The position numbers and the translations under genes were made by a program. The notes beneath the pieces are model-generated. The model had not been told where the DNA came from. It worked only from the letters and a program-made list of their open reading frames with translations, and made no database searches. 64,000 bases of DNA, from positions 2,728,001-2,792,000 of the forward strand of contig OZ251532.1 in assembly GCA_965243175.1 (NCBI GenBank), given 5' to 3'. The DNA comes from VXYL01 sp965243175. Lineage in GTDB: Bacteria > Pseudomonadota > Gammaproteobacteria > Pseudomonadales > Azotimanducaceae. Every line of letters starts with the position of its first letter. Within the stretch, counting starts at the first letter, position 1. Of the stretch, positions 52,247-61,845 are shown piece after piece.

Positions 52247-53500
52247 ATGCGTTGGCTGAAGATAGTGTTGCCGCTCGCGGTCGTCGTCGGTGGCGTGCTG
52301 CTGGCGTGGCTGGTTTCCGCTCGCCCGGAGGCGGAACGGCGGGCTGCGCCGCCGCCTTCTCTGCTGGTGCAGGTTGCCACCGTGGAGCGGCAGCCGGTGA
52401 CGTTCATGGTGCGCACCCAGGGCGCGGTGACGCCGCGCACCAGCACCACCCTCGTTTCCGAGGTGTCCGGGCAGATCGTCGAAGTGGCGCCGGCGTTCGT
52501 TCGCGGCGGCTTCTTCGATCGCGGCGACGTGCTGGTGCGCATCGACCCGCGCAACTACGAAACCGCGCTCAAGCGCTCGCGCTCGGAGGTGGCCAAGGCG
52601 AAGACGAAAGTGGCGACCGAGCACGCGCTGGCCGCCTACGCCTACAAGGACTGGGAGCGCTTGAGCAATCTGAACGCGGCGGAGGCGCAGGCGACGGACC
52701 TGGCGCTGCGCAAGCCGCAGCTGGCTGAGGCGGTCGCCGGGCTGGAGTTCGCGGAAGCGGACTTGGCGAAGGCGACCGAAGACCTCAACCGCACCGTCAT
52801 CCGCGCTCCCTACGACGGCATGGTGCGCGACAAGCGCGCCGACGTCGGCCAGTTCGTGAACGTCGGCAGCGCCTTGGCCGAGACCTTCGCCATCGACTAC
52901 GCGGAAGTGCGGCTGCCGCTGCCGCAGAACGAACTCCAGTACCTCGACTTGCCGGACGGCCACGGCGCGGCGGAGGAACGGAGCCTGCCGGTGACCTTGC
53001 GCGCCGACATCGGCGGCGTCGAACACGCCTGGCCTGGGCGCGTGGTGCGCACCGAGGGGGTCTTCGACGCCGAGAGCAGGGTGCTGCACGTGGTCGCGCA
53101 GGTGGACGATCCCTACAACATGAAGGCCGCCACCCACGCCGAGCCGCTGCGCATCGGCACCTTCGTCACCGCCGCCATCGAAGGGCGCGCCGGCGGCGAG
53201 CTGTTCGTGATTCCCCGCCACTCCCTGCAACGCGGCCAGACGCTGTGGCTGGTGGAGGACGACATGACCATTCAGCCGCGCGACTTGACGATCCTGCGCA
53301 GCGACGAGGAGTTCTCCTACGTCGCGGCCGGGCTGCGAGCGGGCGAACGCTACACCGTGACGCCGCCGGAACAGCCGCTGCCCGGCATGGTGGTGCGCAT
53401 CGCCGAACCGGACCGCGCCGAAACGACGCCGGTCGCCAGCGCCTCGAACCTGCAAACCGCCAGCGCCGTGGGCGTGGCCGACGTGGGCGTGGAAGGATGA
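52247..53500 (+). CDS. RND efflux periplasmic adaptor (membrane fusion protein)
   Basis: A 417-residue protein starting MRWLKIVLPLAVVVGGVLLA, an uncleaved or lipidless N-terminal anchor. Lipoyl-like halves (TLVSEVSGQIVEVAPAFVRG, then TVIRAPYDGMVRDKRADVGQ) enclose an alpha-hairpin of about 70 residues, followed by beta-barrel and membrane-proximal domains. It joins the inner-membrane pump to an outer-membrane channel, whose gene is not present here. Its stop overlaps the pump start by 4 bases. Confidence 0.88.
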   Translation: MRWLKIVLPLAVVVGGVLLAWLVSARPEAERRAAPPPSLLVQVATVERQPVTFMVRTQGAVTPRTSTTLVSEVSGQIVEVAPAFVRGGFFDRGDVLVRIDPRNYETALKRSRSEVAKAKTKVATEHALAAYAYKDWERLSNLNAAEAQATDLALRKPQLAEAVAGLEFAEADLAKATEDLNRTVIRAPYDGMVRDKRADVGQFVNVGSALAETFAIDYAEVRLPLPQNELQYLDLPDGHGAAEERSLPVTLRADIGGVEHAWPGRVVRTEGVFDAESRVLHVVAQVDDPYNMKAATHAEPLRIGTFVTAAIEGRAGGELFVIPRHSLQRGQTLWLVEDDMTIQPRDLTILRSDEEFSYVAAGLRAGERYTVTPPEQPLPGMVVRIAEPDRAETTPVASASNLQTASAVGVADVGVEG

Positions 53501-56500
53501 CGGATGTCGCCCCTCAGGACGATCGGGTCCACGGCCTGATCGGCTGGTTCGCCACCAACCACGTGGCGGCCAACCTGATGATGTTCGCCATCATCATCGG
53601 CGGCGTCGTCGCCGTCTACATGCTGAAAAAGGAGACGATGCCGGAGTTCAACACCGACCGCATCCAGATCCAGGTGCCCTACCTCGGCGCGGCGCCGGAG
53701 GAAGTGGAAACCGGCGTCGTGCTGCGCGTCGAGGAAGCCATCGAGACCATCGAAGGCATCCACGAGATCAGCTCCAAGTCGTCCGAAGGCATGGGCGTGG
53801 TGACCGTGGAAGTGGAGGAAGGCGTCGCCCTCTCCGACATGATGGACCGGCTCAAGCTCGCGATCGACGGCATCTCCACGTTCCCGGCCGAAACCGAGCG
53901 CCCCATCATCTCCGAGTTCCGCTGGCAGAACCCGGTGGTGAACGTCCAACTCGCGGGCGACCTCGACGAAGCCACCATGAAGGAACTCATCGACACCATC
54001 CGCGAGGAGATCATCGCCCTGCCCGGCGTCTCCTACGCGCAGGCGATGGGCTCGCGGCCCTTCGAGATCTCCATCGAACTCTCCCAGGCCACCTTGCGGC
54101 AGTACGGCCTCACCTTGGAAAGCGTCGCGCACGTGATTCGCCAATGGTCGCTGGATCTGCCCGGCGGCGCCATCCGTTCCGCGGCGGGCGACATTCGCCT
54201 GCGCGCCACCGGCCAAGCCTACACCGGCACCGAATTCGAGAAGATCGTCCTGCTCACCCGCCCCGACGGAACCCGTCTGCACCTGGGCGACGTCGCCACC
54301 ATCCGCGACGGCTTCGCGGAGGTGGAGAGCTACTCCTTCTTCAACGGCAAGCGTTCGTTCGGCATCATGGTGAACGCCACGAAGGAGGAGAACCCGCTGG
54401 ACATCAGCGCCGCGGTGAACGCCTACGTGGAGCAGCGCAACGCCACGCTGCCGCCCGAAGCGCAGCTGACGGTGTGGATGGACACCTCGACGCTGCTCGA
54501 GGGCCGCCTCGACATGATGCTGAAGAACATGATGCTCGGCGCCGTGCTGGTGCTGATCATCCTCGGCCTGTTCCTGCACTTGAAGATCGCCGCCTGGGTG
54601 ATTCTCGGCATGGCGGTGGCGTTCCTCGGCGCCTTCGCGCTGCTGCCGATGACGGACGTCACCATCAACATGATGAGCCTGTTCGCCTTCATCCTCGTGC
54701 TCGGCATCGTCGTCGACGACGCCATCATCATCGCCGAGAGCGCCTACGCGGAAACCGAGCAGAAGGGCTACACCCTCGCCAACATCGTCCGTGGCGCGCA
54801 GAAGGTGGCGGTGCCAGCCACCTTCGGCGTGCTCACCACCGTCATGGCCTTCCTGCCGATGCTGTTCCAGGGCGGGCGCACGGCGGCGTTCGCCGCGGCC
54901 ATCGCCTGGGTGGTGATCCTGTGCCTCACCTTCTCGCTGGTGGAAAGCAAGCTCATCCTGCCCTCCCACCTCGCCATGATGCGCTCGTCGCACGGTTCCA
55001 AGCGGGGGATATCCGATTGGGCGGGCGACTGGCTCAAGCGCTTCATCGAGCGGGGCTACATGCCCTTCCTCAAGCGCGCCATCGAGTGGCGTTGGACGAC
55101 GCTGGCGGCGTTCATCGCGATCATGATTCTGATGGTCGGTCTCGTGGCTGGCGGCTGGGTGCGCGTGATCTTCTTCCCGGAAATGGAAGCGGACTTCCTC
55201 AATGCCCAGGTGGAACTTCAGGAAGGCGCGCCGGAATCTCTGATCGCGAGCGTGGTGGATCAGATGGACGGCTCGCTGCGCGAGGTGAACGACGAACTGA
55301 AGGCCGAGTACGGGCTGGAAGGCGACCCGGTGCAGAACGTCTTCGTCTTCATCCAGAACGGCACCAGCGGGCGCTTCAACGTGACGCTGCTGGAAGGCGA
55401 GGAGCGCGACGAACGGGTCACGCCCAAGCTCATCGAGCAGCGCTGGCGGGAGAAAGTGGGCGAAATCGCCGGCACCCGCGAACTGCGCTTCTCCTCCTTC
55501 CAGCGCATGAGCAGCGGGCCGCCGATTTCCTTCGACCTGTCCGGGCGCAGCCACGGGCAGCTCGAAGCGGCAGCGGATTGGCTGGTGGAACACCTGCGCA
55601 CCTACGACGGCCTGTTCGAGATCGAGAGTTCCAGCACCGCTGGCCCGGAGGAGATCAAGCTCACCATCAAGCCGGAAGCGGAGGCGCTGGGGGTGACCTT
55701 GCGGGATTTGGCGGGCCAGGTGCGGCAAGCCTTCTACGGCGCCGAAGCGCAGCGCATCCAACGCGGCGATTCGGAAGTGCGCGTGATGGTGCGCTATCCA
55801 CGCAGCGAACGGCGCTCCATCGGCAACTTGGAGAGCATGTGGATTCGCCTGCCGGACGGCCGCGAACTGCCGTTCAGCGCCGTGGCGGACTACGAACTGC
55901 AACGCGGCTACAACGCCATTTCGCGCACCAACGGCAAACGCACGATCACCGTCTCCTCGAACGCAGATCTCAACGCCGTGGAGCCAGGCGCGGTGATGGC
56001 GGAGGTCTACCGCACGGCGATTCCAGTGCTGATGGACCGCTATCCGGACGTGCAATTCGGCGCTGGCGTTTCGGCCCGGGAGCAGCAGTCCTCGGTGATC
56101 GAGATGCTGCAGGGCTTCGGCATCGCGCTGCTGGGCATCTACGTGCTGATGGCGGTGCCGCTCAAGTCGTACTTGCAGCCCTTGGTGATCATGACGGTGA
56201 TCCCGTTCGGGCTGATCGGCGCGGTGATCGGCCACATGATCTTCGGCATCGCCATGAACGCGATTTCCGCCCTCGGCTTCTTCGCGCTGACCGGCGTGGT
56301 GGTGAACGACAGCCTAATTCTCGTCCACTACATCAATCGGCGCGTCGGCGAGGGGGTTGCGCCGTTGGATGCGGCATTGGAAGCCGGCGCACGGCGCTTC
56401 CGCCCGATTCTGCTCACGTCGCTCACCACCTTCTTCGGCCTGGTGCCGATCTGCCTGGAACGCTCGATGCACGCGCAGATGGTGATTCCGATGGCGGTTT

Positions 56501-56670
56501 CGCTGGCGTTCGGCATCCTCTTCGCCACCACCATCACGCTCATCCTGATTCCGTGCCTCTACACGATGGCGTCGAATCTGCGCGCCAAGGTGGTTCGACG
56601 CGCCCCGGTGCTCGCGCCCCCGCCTACGGCGCAGGCGGCAGCGACCGCTCGAGGATCGGCTCTCCGTTGA
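53497..56670 (+). CDS. RND-family efflux transporter
   Basis: A 1057-residue pump with 12 predicted helices in two halves. After the first helix (AANLMMFAIIIGGVVAVYML) come a large periplasmic loop and helices 2-6, including the proton-relay helix IVVDDAIIIAESAYAETEQK. The second half repeats the plan with ALTGVVVNDSLILVHYINRR. The Asp pair of helix 4 (GIVVDDAIII) is the proton-binding site. Substrate unknown. The 3' end overlaps the convergent small gene by 47 bases. Confidence 0.92.
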   Translation: MTDVAPQDDRVHGLIGWFATNHVAANLMMFAIIIGGVVAVYMLKKETMPEFNTDRIQIQVPYLGAAPEEVETGVVLRVEEAIETIEGIHEISSKSSEGMGVVTVEVEEGVALSDMMDRLKLAIDGISTFPAETERPIISEFRWQNPVVNVQLAGDLDEATMKELIDTIREEIIALPGVSYAQAMGSRPFEISIELSQATLRQYGLTLESVAHVIRQWSLDLPGGAIRSAAGDIRLRATGQAYTGTEFEKIVLLTRPDGTRLHLGDVATIRDGFAEVESYSFFNGKRSFGIMVNATKEENPLDISAAVNAYVEQRNATLPPEAQLTVWMDTSTLLEGRLDMMLKNMMLGAVLVLIILGLFLHLKIAAWVILGMAVAFLGAFALLPMTDVTINMMSLFAFILVLGIVVDDAIIIAESAYAETEQKGYTLANIVRGAQKVAVPATFGVLTTVMAFLPMLFQGGRTAAFAAAIAWVVILCLTFSLVESKLILPSHLAMMRSSHGSKRGISDWAGDWLKRFIERGYMPFLKRAIEWRWTTLAAFIAIMILMVGLVAGGWVRVIFFPEMEADFLNAQVELQEGAPESLIASVVDQMDGSLREVNDELKAEYGLEGDPVQNVFVFIQNGTSGRFNVTLLEGEERDERVTPKLIEQRWREKVGEIAGTRELRFSSFQRMSSGPPISFDLSGRSHGQLEAAADWLVEHLRTYDGLFEIESSSTAGPEEIKLTIKPEAEALGVTLRDLAGQVRQAFYGAEAQRIQRGDSEVRVMVRYPRSERRSIGNLESMWIRLPDGRELPFSAVADYELQRGYNAISRTNGKRTITVSSNADLNAVEPGAVMAEVYRTAIPVLMDRYPDVQFGAGVSAREQQSSVIEMLQGFGIALLGIYVLMAVPLKSYLQPLVIMTVIPFGLIGAVIGHMIFGIAMNAISALGFFALTGVVVNDSLILVHYINRRVGEGVAPLDAALEAGARRFRPILLTSLTTFFGLVPICLERSMHAQMVIPMAVSLAFGILFATTITLILIPCLYTMASNLRAKVVRRAPVLAPPPTAQAAATARGSALR

Positions 56671-56893
56671 TCGTCACGCTGATCTGGCCGCGGCGCTGGA
56701 AGTACCGCGCTTCGACGTAGTGGTGTTCCTCCCAGTCGAGCTCGACGTTCGTCCAGACGTACAGCGGTTCGCGCTCGGACGGGTCGCGTCGTTTGCGCAG
56801 GCAGCCGTCGAGCCAGAGCTCCAGAGCTCCGTCCTCCGCGATCAGCACGGTGAAGGTCTTGTGGCGGTGGGCGATGTCGAAACGATGGGTCAA
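56624..56893 (-). CDS. Small conserved-type hypothetical protein (89 aa)
   Basis: The frame MTHRFDIAHRHKTFTVLIAE continues with GALELWLDGCLRKRRDPSER and EWEEHHYVEARYF-type residues (WTNVELDWEEHHYVEARYFQ). It looks beta-rich, with matching hydrophobic spacing through GQISVTINGEPILER. I do not recognise the family, but composition is protein-like and the gene starts back to back with the DUF3750 gene (5 bases apart). The last 47 bases lie antisense to the RND gene. Confidence 0.6.
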   Translation of the reverse strand: MTHRFDIAHRHKTFTVLIAEDGALELWLDGCLRKRRDPSEREPLYVWTNVELDWEEHHYVEARYFQRRGQISVTINGEPILERSLPPAP

Positions 56894-56898
56894 GGCCA

Positions 56899-57720
56899 GT
56901 GCCTAAGCTGCAAACGAAGCCGCGGAGTTTGGCGAAGCGTCGCGGCAGCGGCAAGCGGCGGCTGACCGCCATGGGCCTGCTGCTCGCCATCTTCCTCGTG
57001 CCCGCGCTGCTCGCAATCGGCGCCCGGGCCTTCTTCGACCAACCGCACTGGAGCCGCTCCGGCCACGAATCCACCGGCTTGGCGCCGGCCCCGAACGCCT
57101 TCCGAGAAGCCGTCGTGCAGGTCTACGCCGCACGCACCTGGGGATTGCGCGGCGGCGTGGCGGTGCATACGTGGTTCGCCTGCAAGCGAGCGGACGCGCC
57201 ACGCTACCAGCGCTTCGAGGTGATCGGCTGGCGGATGCGCACCGGCAGCGTCGTCGTGGACGACTGGCACGCGCCCCCGGACGGCGAGTGGTTCTCGAAC
57301 CCGCCGACGCTGCTCGCCGAACTGCGCGGCGCCACCGCCCAAGCCGCCATCGACGCCATCGAAGAAGCGGTCGCCGCCTATCCCTACCGCCACGAATACC
57401 GCACCCTGCCCGGCCCCAACAGCAACACCTTCACCGCCTTCGTCGCCCGCCGCGTCCCCGCGCTGCGCCTGAACCTGCCGCCGAACGCCGTCGGCAAGGA
57501 CTACCTCCCCTCCGGCATCGCCCCCGCCCCAAGCGGCACCGGCTGGCAAGTCTCCCTCTTCGGCCTGGCGGGCGTACTGGTCGCACTGGCCGAAGGCGTG
57601 GAACTGCAACTCCTTGGCCTCACCGCCGGCATCCAGTTCCACCCCTTCGCCGTCAAACTCCCAGGCCTAGGCACCTGGCCGCGCTGGCACCGCCGTGCAG
57701 AGGGTGGGCGGAAGCGTTGA
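56899..57720 (+). CDS. DUF3750 membrane-anchored protein
   Basis: The 273-residue protein has a basic N-terminus and one transmembrane helix (MGLLLAIFLVPALLAIGARA). The DUF3750 core has VVQVYAARTWGLRGGVAVHT, WFACKRADAP, RYEV-type residues in YQRFEVIGWRM, YRHEYRTLPGPNSNTFTAFV and a C-terminal GVELQLLGLTAGIQFHPFAV. The His of AVHTW, the Arg/Lys cluster and NSNTF are conserved in the family and may form an active site. Function unknown. Confidence 0.8.
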   Translation: MPKLQTKPRSLAKRRGSGKRRLTAMGLLLAIFLVPALLAIGARAFFDQPHWSRSGHESTGLAPAPNAFREAVVQVYAARTWGLRGGVAVHTWFACKRADAPRYQRFEVIGWRMRTGSVVVDDWHAPPDGEWFSNPPTLLAELRGATAQAAIDAIEEAVAAYPYRHEYRTLPGPNSNTFTAFVARRVPALRLNLPPNAVGKDYLPSGIAPAPSGTGWQVSLFGLAGVLVALAEGVELQLLGLTAGIQFHPFAVKLPGLGTWPRWHRRAEGGRKR

Positions 57721-57795
57721 ACGGCGGTGAGGGCTCACTGATCGCCAGCCCTTGCCCCGCGTCGGGAATTGGCGGGAGTAGCTGACTCTTCTCGT

Positions 57796-59364
57796 TCACC
57801 GCCCCGCCCGCCTCGCCGCGCGGCCAAGACGAAGCAGCAGGCCGCCTAGGACGAAGCCGACAATCACCGCCACCACACCTCCGCTGTGGCGACCGTAGGG
57901 CGTCGCGCCGGAGGTCGCGTGGACCTCGGCGAGCAGCGTCCGCGCCTCGAACTGCGGCAGGCTGGCGACCACGGCGCCGTGCTCGTCGATCACCGCGCTG
58001 ACGCCGTTGTTGGTGGCGCGGAGCACGAATCTGCCGGTCTCCAACGCCCTCATGCGGGCGATCTGCAAGTGCTGCCACGGGCCGATGGACGCGCCGAACC
58101 AGGCGTCGTTGCTCAAGGTGACGAGCAGCTGCGCGTCGCGCGCATTCTCCGCCACCGCGGCCGGATAGGCGATCTCGTAGCAGATGGCCGTGGCCACATC
58201 GAGCCCGGCGGCGCGCAGCAGCGGCTGCTCCGACGCGCCTGAGGCAAAGTTGGACATCGGTAAATCGAAGAACGCTATCGTGCCGCGCAGCAGTTCCTGC
58301 AACGGCACGTACTCCCCGAACGGCACCAGCCGGCGCTTGCGGTACTCCCCGCCGCCGCTGGACACGGCGGCGTTGTACAGCGCGATCTCTCCGTCCGCGC
58401 GTTCGGCGATCATGGCGCCGTGAATCAGATCGCCCGCCGCGCCCTGCCGCATCGCTGCCACGAGCGGCGCGACGCGGCGCTGCAAATCGGGAATCGCCAC
58501 CTCCGGCCAGACCACGATGTCGCGGTTCCAAGCGCTCGCCGAGAGCGTCTCGTAGCGATCCGCGGCAGCGACCACGCCTTGCGCCGTCCAGCGCGTTTCC
58601 TGCGGCAGGTTGCCTTGCACCAACGCGACGCTGCGCGACTCGCCCCGGGTGGTCCAAGACACGGACTGGAGCAGCCAGCCGCCAACCCAGATCACGACCG
58701 CCACGGCGAGCGGCAGCGCGGCGGTCATGCGCCTTCGCGCCACGCCGGTGCCGTGCGGCGACCACGCCCGAAACGTCGCCAAGAGCAGGGCGGCGCTGGC
58801 CACGCCGGCCAAGGACACGAGCAGCACGCCGCCCACCGGCGCGTAGCCGGCCAAGGGCGTGTCGAGAAAGGCGTAGCCGGCGAAGAGCCAGGGGAATCCG
58901 CTCAGCACCCAGGTGAGCAGCCACTCGACCACCACCCAGGCGAGCGCGAAGTCGGCGGCGTCCTCCAGCGCCCCGCTCGCCGGCTGCGGCCGGTACAGCA
59001 CGCCGACGAGGCCGGAGAAGAGCGCCATCCCGGCCACGAACACCGCCACCAGCGCTCCCGCAAGTGGCGGCGGCGCAGCGCCGTAGACGTGGATGGCGAC
59101 GTAGATCCAGGAGGCGCCGGCGCCGTACTTGCCGACGCCGAACAGCCAGCCGCGCCAGAACGCGCCGCGCAGCGAGGCCGTTCGCCGCAGCACGAAGTAC
59201 AGCGCCGCGGCGCTCGCCAGCATCGCTGGCCAGAAGCCGAAGGGCGCAAGCGCCAGCGGCAGCAATGCGCCAGCCGCCAACGCGCCCAGCGACAATGCGA
59301 CGGACTTCCACCTGCCGAATCGGGAAACCGCGTTGGCCTTCACGCTCGAACCTGCCACGTCCAC
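57796..59364 (-). CDS. lnt: Apolipoprotein N-acyltransferase
   Basis: A 522-residue inner-membrane enzyme with about six N-terminal helices, then a nitrilase-like domain. The catalytic Glu is in IVVWPEVAIPDLQRR, the basic residue region in YRKRRLVPFGEYVPLQELLR and the Cys in DVATAICYEIAYPAAVAENA. A final helix (VVAVIVGFVLGGLLLRLG) closes the fold. It adds the third acyl chain to lipoproteins. It lies 33 bases after corC, as in E. coli. Confidence 0.93.
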   Translation of the reverse strand: MDVAGSSVKANAVSRFGRWKSVALSLGALAAGALLPLALAPFGFWPAMLASAAALYFVLRRTASLRGAFWRGWLFGVGKYGAGASWIYVAIHVYGAAPPPLAGALVAVFVAGMALFSGLVGVLYRPQPASGALEDAADFALAWVVVEWLLTWVLSGFPWLFAGYAFLDTPLAGYAPVGGVLLVSLAGVASAALLLATFRAWSPHGTGVARRRMTAALPLAVAVVIWVGGWLLQSVSWTTRGESRSVALVQGNLPQETRWTAQGVVAAADRYETLSASAWNRDIVVWPEVAIPDLQRRVAPLVAAMRQGAAGDLIHGAMIAERADGEIALYNAAVSSGGGEYRKRRLVPFGEYVPLQELLRGTIAFFDLPMSNFASGASEQPLLRAAGLDVATAICYEIAYPAAVAENARDAQLLVTLSNDAWFGASIGPWQHLQIARMRALETGRFVLRATNNGVSAVIDEHGAVVASLPQFEARTLLAEVHATSGATPYGRHSGGVVAVIVGFVLGGLLLRLGRAARRAGR

Positions 59365-59397
59365 GGCGCTCGCCGAGCGACTCGGCCCCGAGCGGGC

Positions 59398-60285
59398 CTA
59401 CGCGCAGGTGAGATGCAGCAGGCGGATACGGCGGCTGTCGGCGTTCAGGACGCGAAAGAGGAAGCGGCCCAGGCGCACGGCTTCCTCGCGCTTCGGCAGG
59501 TGGCCCAGCTTCTTGGTGACGATGCCGCCGATGGTGTCGAACTCGTCGCCAGCGAAGTCGCAGGCGAAGCGCTCGTTGAAGTAGTCGATGGGGGTGCTGC
59601 CCTTCACCGTGTAGTGGTTGGGGTCGAGCTGGCGGATGAAGCTGTCGTCGTCGACGTCGTACTCGTCCTCGATGTCGCCGACGATCTGTTCGAGCACGTC
59701 CTCGATGGTGACGACGCCGGAGACCTTGCCGTATTCGTCGATCACCAGCGCCATGTGGTTGCGCGTCTCGCGGAACTCCTGCAGCAGGTCGTTCAGCCGC
59801 TTGGCCTCCGGCACCAGCACCGAGGGGCGGATGTAGTCCTTGATGTCGAAGCGGTCCCAGTCGCTGTCCAGCAGCAGCGGCAGCAGGTCCTTGGCGTGCA
59901 GGATGCCCTTCACGTCGTCCATGTCCTCGGAGACCACCGGAAAGCGCGAATGCCGCGATTCGATGATGGTCGGCACGAAGTCCGCGACCCGGCTCTCGAC
60001 GTTGACGGTCACCACCTGCGAGCGCGGGATCATGATGTCCCGCGCCCGCATGTTGGCGACGTCCAGCGCGCCGTGGATGATGTTCAGCGCATCGCGGTCG
60101 ATCAGCTGCCGTTCGCTGGCGTGCTTCAGGATGTCCAGCAGATCGTCGGTGTCCGCGGGTTCGCCCGGAAACACGCTGGAGAGCCAGTCGCGCCAGGATT
60201 TGCGGCCCTCGCGCGCATCGGCCACTCCGTCCGCATTGGCGGCGTTGCCGCGCTCCACGCGCTCCAACTGCGCGGGTTCGTTCAT
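59398..60285 (-). CDS. corC: CorC/YbeX-type CBS-domain protein
   Basis: The 295-residue cytosolic protein has two CBS motifs (VADFVPTIIESRHSRFPVVS, then DLLQEFRETRNHMALVIDEY) preceded by MIPRSQVVTV and followed by VVTIEDVLEQIVGDIEDEYD. The C-terminal CorC/HlyC domain ends in RRIRLLHLTCA. CorC-like proteins affect magnesium and cobalt handling and, in E. coli, ribosome-related functions. Its ATG overlaps the ybeY stop by 4 bases. Confidence 0.92.
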   Translation of the reverse strand: MNEPAQLERVERGNAANADGVADAREGRKSWRDWLSSVFPGEPADTDDLLDILKHASERQLIDRDALNIIHGALDVANMRARDIMIPRSQVVTVNVESRVADFVPTIIESRHSRFPVVSEDMDDVKGILHAKDLLPLLLDSDWDRFDIKDYIRPSVLVPEAKRLNDLLQEFRETRNHMALVIDEYGKVSGVVTIEDVLEQIVGDIEDEYDVDDDSFIRQLDPNHYTVKGSTPIDYFNERFACDFAGDEFDTIGGIVTKKLGHLPKREEAVRLGRFLFRVLNADSRRIRLLHLTCA

Positions 60286-60746
60286 GCATGCGCTCCGTCG
60301 ATGTAGGGGTTGGCGATTCCGAAACCGCGCAGCAGCGCCACTTCCTTCGCTTCCATCGCCTCGGCTTCGGCTTCGGTGTCGTGCGCCATGCCGAGCAGAT
60401 GCAGGACGCCGTGAACGACGAGATGGGCGAAATGGTCGGCCGCCGCCTTGCGCTGCTCACGCGCTTCCCGCGCGGCCACCGGCGCGCAGATGGCGATGTC
60501 GCCGAGCACGGCTGGTGGCGCGTCCTCGGTGCCCTCAGCGCAGTCCGGCCCGAGCGGAAACGCCAGCACGTTGGTGGCCCCGGCGCGTTGCCGGAAGCGG
60601 CTGTTCAGCGCCGCGCCTTCGCGTTCGTCGACGATGCGCAGGCAGACGGCCCGGGTATTGTCGCCGAGGGCCGCCCCTGCCCAGGCCGCCAGCCGCTCGG
60701 CGGGCGGCGCGCTCTCGGCGCAGGCGATCTGCACGTCCACGGTCAT
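60282..60746 (-). CDS. ybeY: Endoribonuclease YbeY (rRNA maturation)
   Basis: A 154-residue protein with the zinc motif HGVLHLLGMAHD (His112, His116, His122) and the conserved LNSRFRQRAGATNVLAFPLG and VLGDIAICAPVA. It processes 16S rRNA 3' ends and monitors 70S quality. It overlaps both neighbours by 4 bases, so ybeZ-ybeY-corC is translationally coupled. Confidence 0.95.
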   Translation of the reverse strand: MTVDVQIACAESAPPAERLAAWAGAALGDNTRAVCLRIVDEREGAALNSRFRQRAGATNVLAFPLGPDCAEGTEDAPPAVLGDIAICAPVAAREAREQRKAAADHFAHLVVHGVLHLLGMAHDTEAEAEAMEAKEVALLRGFGIANPYIDGAHA

Positions 60747-61795
60747 TTGTCGTCCCGTTTCCGCTTCGAAGGCTTGGCCGCTTCGGCCTCCGCATAAGCC
60801 TCGACGATGCGCTGCACCAGCGGATGGCGCACCACGTCCTTGGAGCCGAAGCGCGTGAAGCTCACCCCCTGCACACCCTTCAGCACGTCCAGCACATGCA
60901 CCAAGCCGCTGCGATGGCCGCTCGGCAGGTCGATCTGGGTGATGTCGCCAGTGACCACCGCGGTGGAGCCGAAGCCGATGCGGGTGAGAAACATCTTCAT
61001 CTGTTCGACGGTGGTGTTCTGGCTTTCGTCGAGAATGATGAACGCGCCGTTCAGCGTCCGCCCGCGCATGAACGCGAGCGGCGCCACTTCGATGACGTTG
61101 CGCTCGATGTACTTGTTGACGCGCTCCACGCCGAGCATTTCGTAGAGGGCGTCGTACAGCGGGCGCAGGTAGGGGTCGATCTTCTGCGCCAGATCGCCGG
61201 GCAGGAAGCCGAGCTTCTCGCCGGCTTCGACGGCCGGGCGCACCAGCAGAATCCGCGCCACTTCGTGGTTTTCAAGCGCTTCCACGGCGCAGGCCACGGC
61301 CAGGTAGGTCTTGCCGGTGCCGGCCGGGCCGACGCCGAAGCTCAAGTCGTTGCCGCGCATGGCCGCGACGTAGCGGCGCTGATTGCCGCCGCGCGCCTTG
61401 ACCGTCTTCTTGCGCGTGCGCACGACGTCCGGCTTCGCGCCCGCGTCTTGCGCCGAATCGCCGCCTTCGCTCCGTCCGTTGCCGTTCCTCGCCACCAGTT
61501 CCTCGACCCCGGCTTGCTGCAGGCACAGATGCACCGCGGCCGAGTCCAGCGCTTCGCCGTCGCGGGTTTCGTCGTAGAGCCGGTGCAGCACGGCGTGGCC
61601 AGCCTGCACGGCGCGCGGCGGCCCGGCCAGCCGGAAGACGCCGCCGCGATTGCGTATGCGGATGCCAAGCCGCTCTTCGAGCTGCTTGAGGTTTTCGTCC
61701 AACGGGCCGCACAGGGCGGCCAAACGGCGCGAGTCGTTGGGTTCTAAGTGAACGTCCGTGGTTCGCGCCAAGGCGTCCGGGGGGTCGTCTGTCAA
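60743..61795 (-). CDS. ybeZ: PhoH-like ATPase YbeZ
   Basis: The 350-residue protein has an N-terminal KH-like region (LDENLKQLEERLGIRIRNRG), an acidic linker, Walker A GPAGTGKT at 156-163 (SFGVGPAGTGKTYLAVACA) and Walker B FIILDESQNTTVEQMKMFLT. VVTGDITQIDLPSGHRSGL corresponds to the sensor region of PhoH helicase-like ATPases. It works with YbeY in RNA metabolism. It lies 50 bases after miaB. Confidence 0.93.
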   Translation of the reverse strand: MTDDPPDALARTTDVHLEPNDSRRLAALCGPLDENLKQLEERLGIRIRNRGGVFRLAGPPRAVQAGHAVLHRLYDETRDGEALDSAAVHLCLQQAGVEELVARNGNGRSEGGDSAQDAGAKPDVVRTRKKTVKARGGNQRRYVAAMRGNDLSFGVGPAGTGKTYLAVACAVEALENHEVARILLVRPAVEAGEKLGFLPGDLAQKIDPYLRPLYDALYEMLGVERVNKYIERNVIEVAPLAFMRGRTLNGAFIILDESQNTTVEQMKMFLTRIGFGSTAVVTGDITQIDLPSGHRSGLVHVLDVLKGVQGVSFTRFGSKDVVRHPLVQRIVEAYAEAEAAKPSKRKRDDK

Positions 61796-61845
61796 CGTCT
61801 CTAGCAGGCGGCTTTCAGGCGCGGCTGGATTGCGATGACCTTAGC

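Noticed and set aside
53350..56235. A 961-codon minus-strand frame opposite the RND pump
   Set aside because: Same cause; the plus strand encodes a complete RND transporter.
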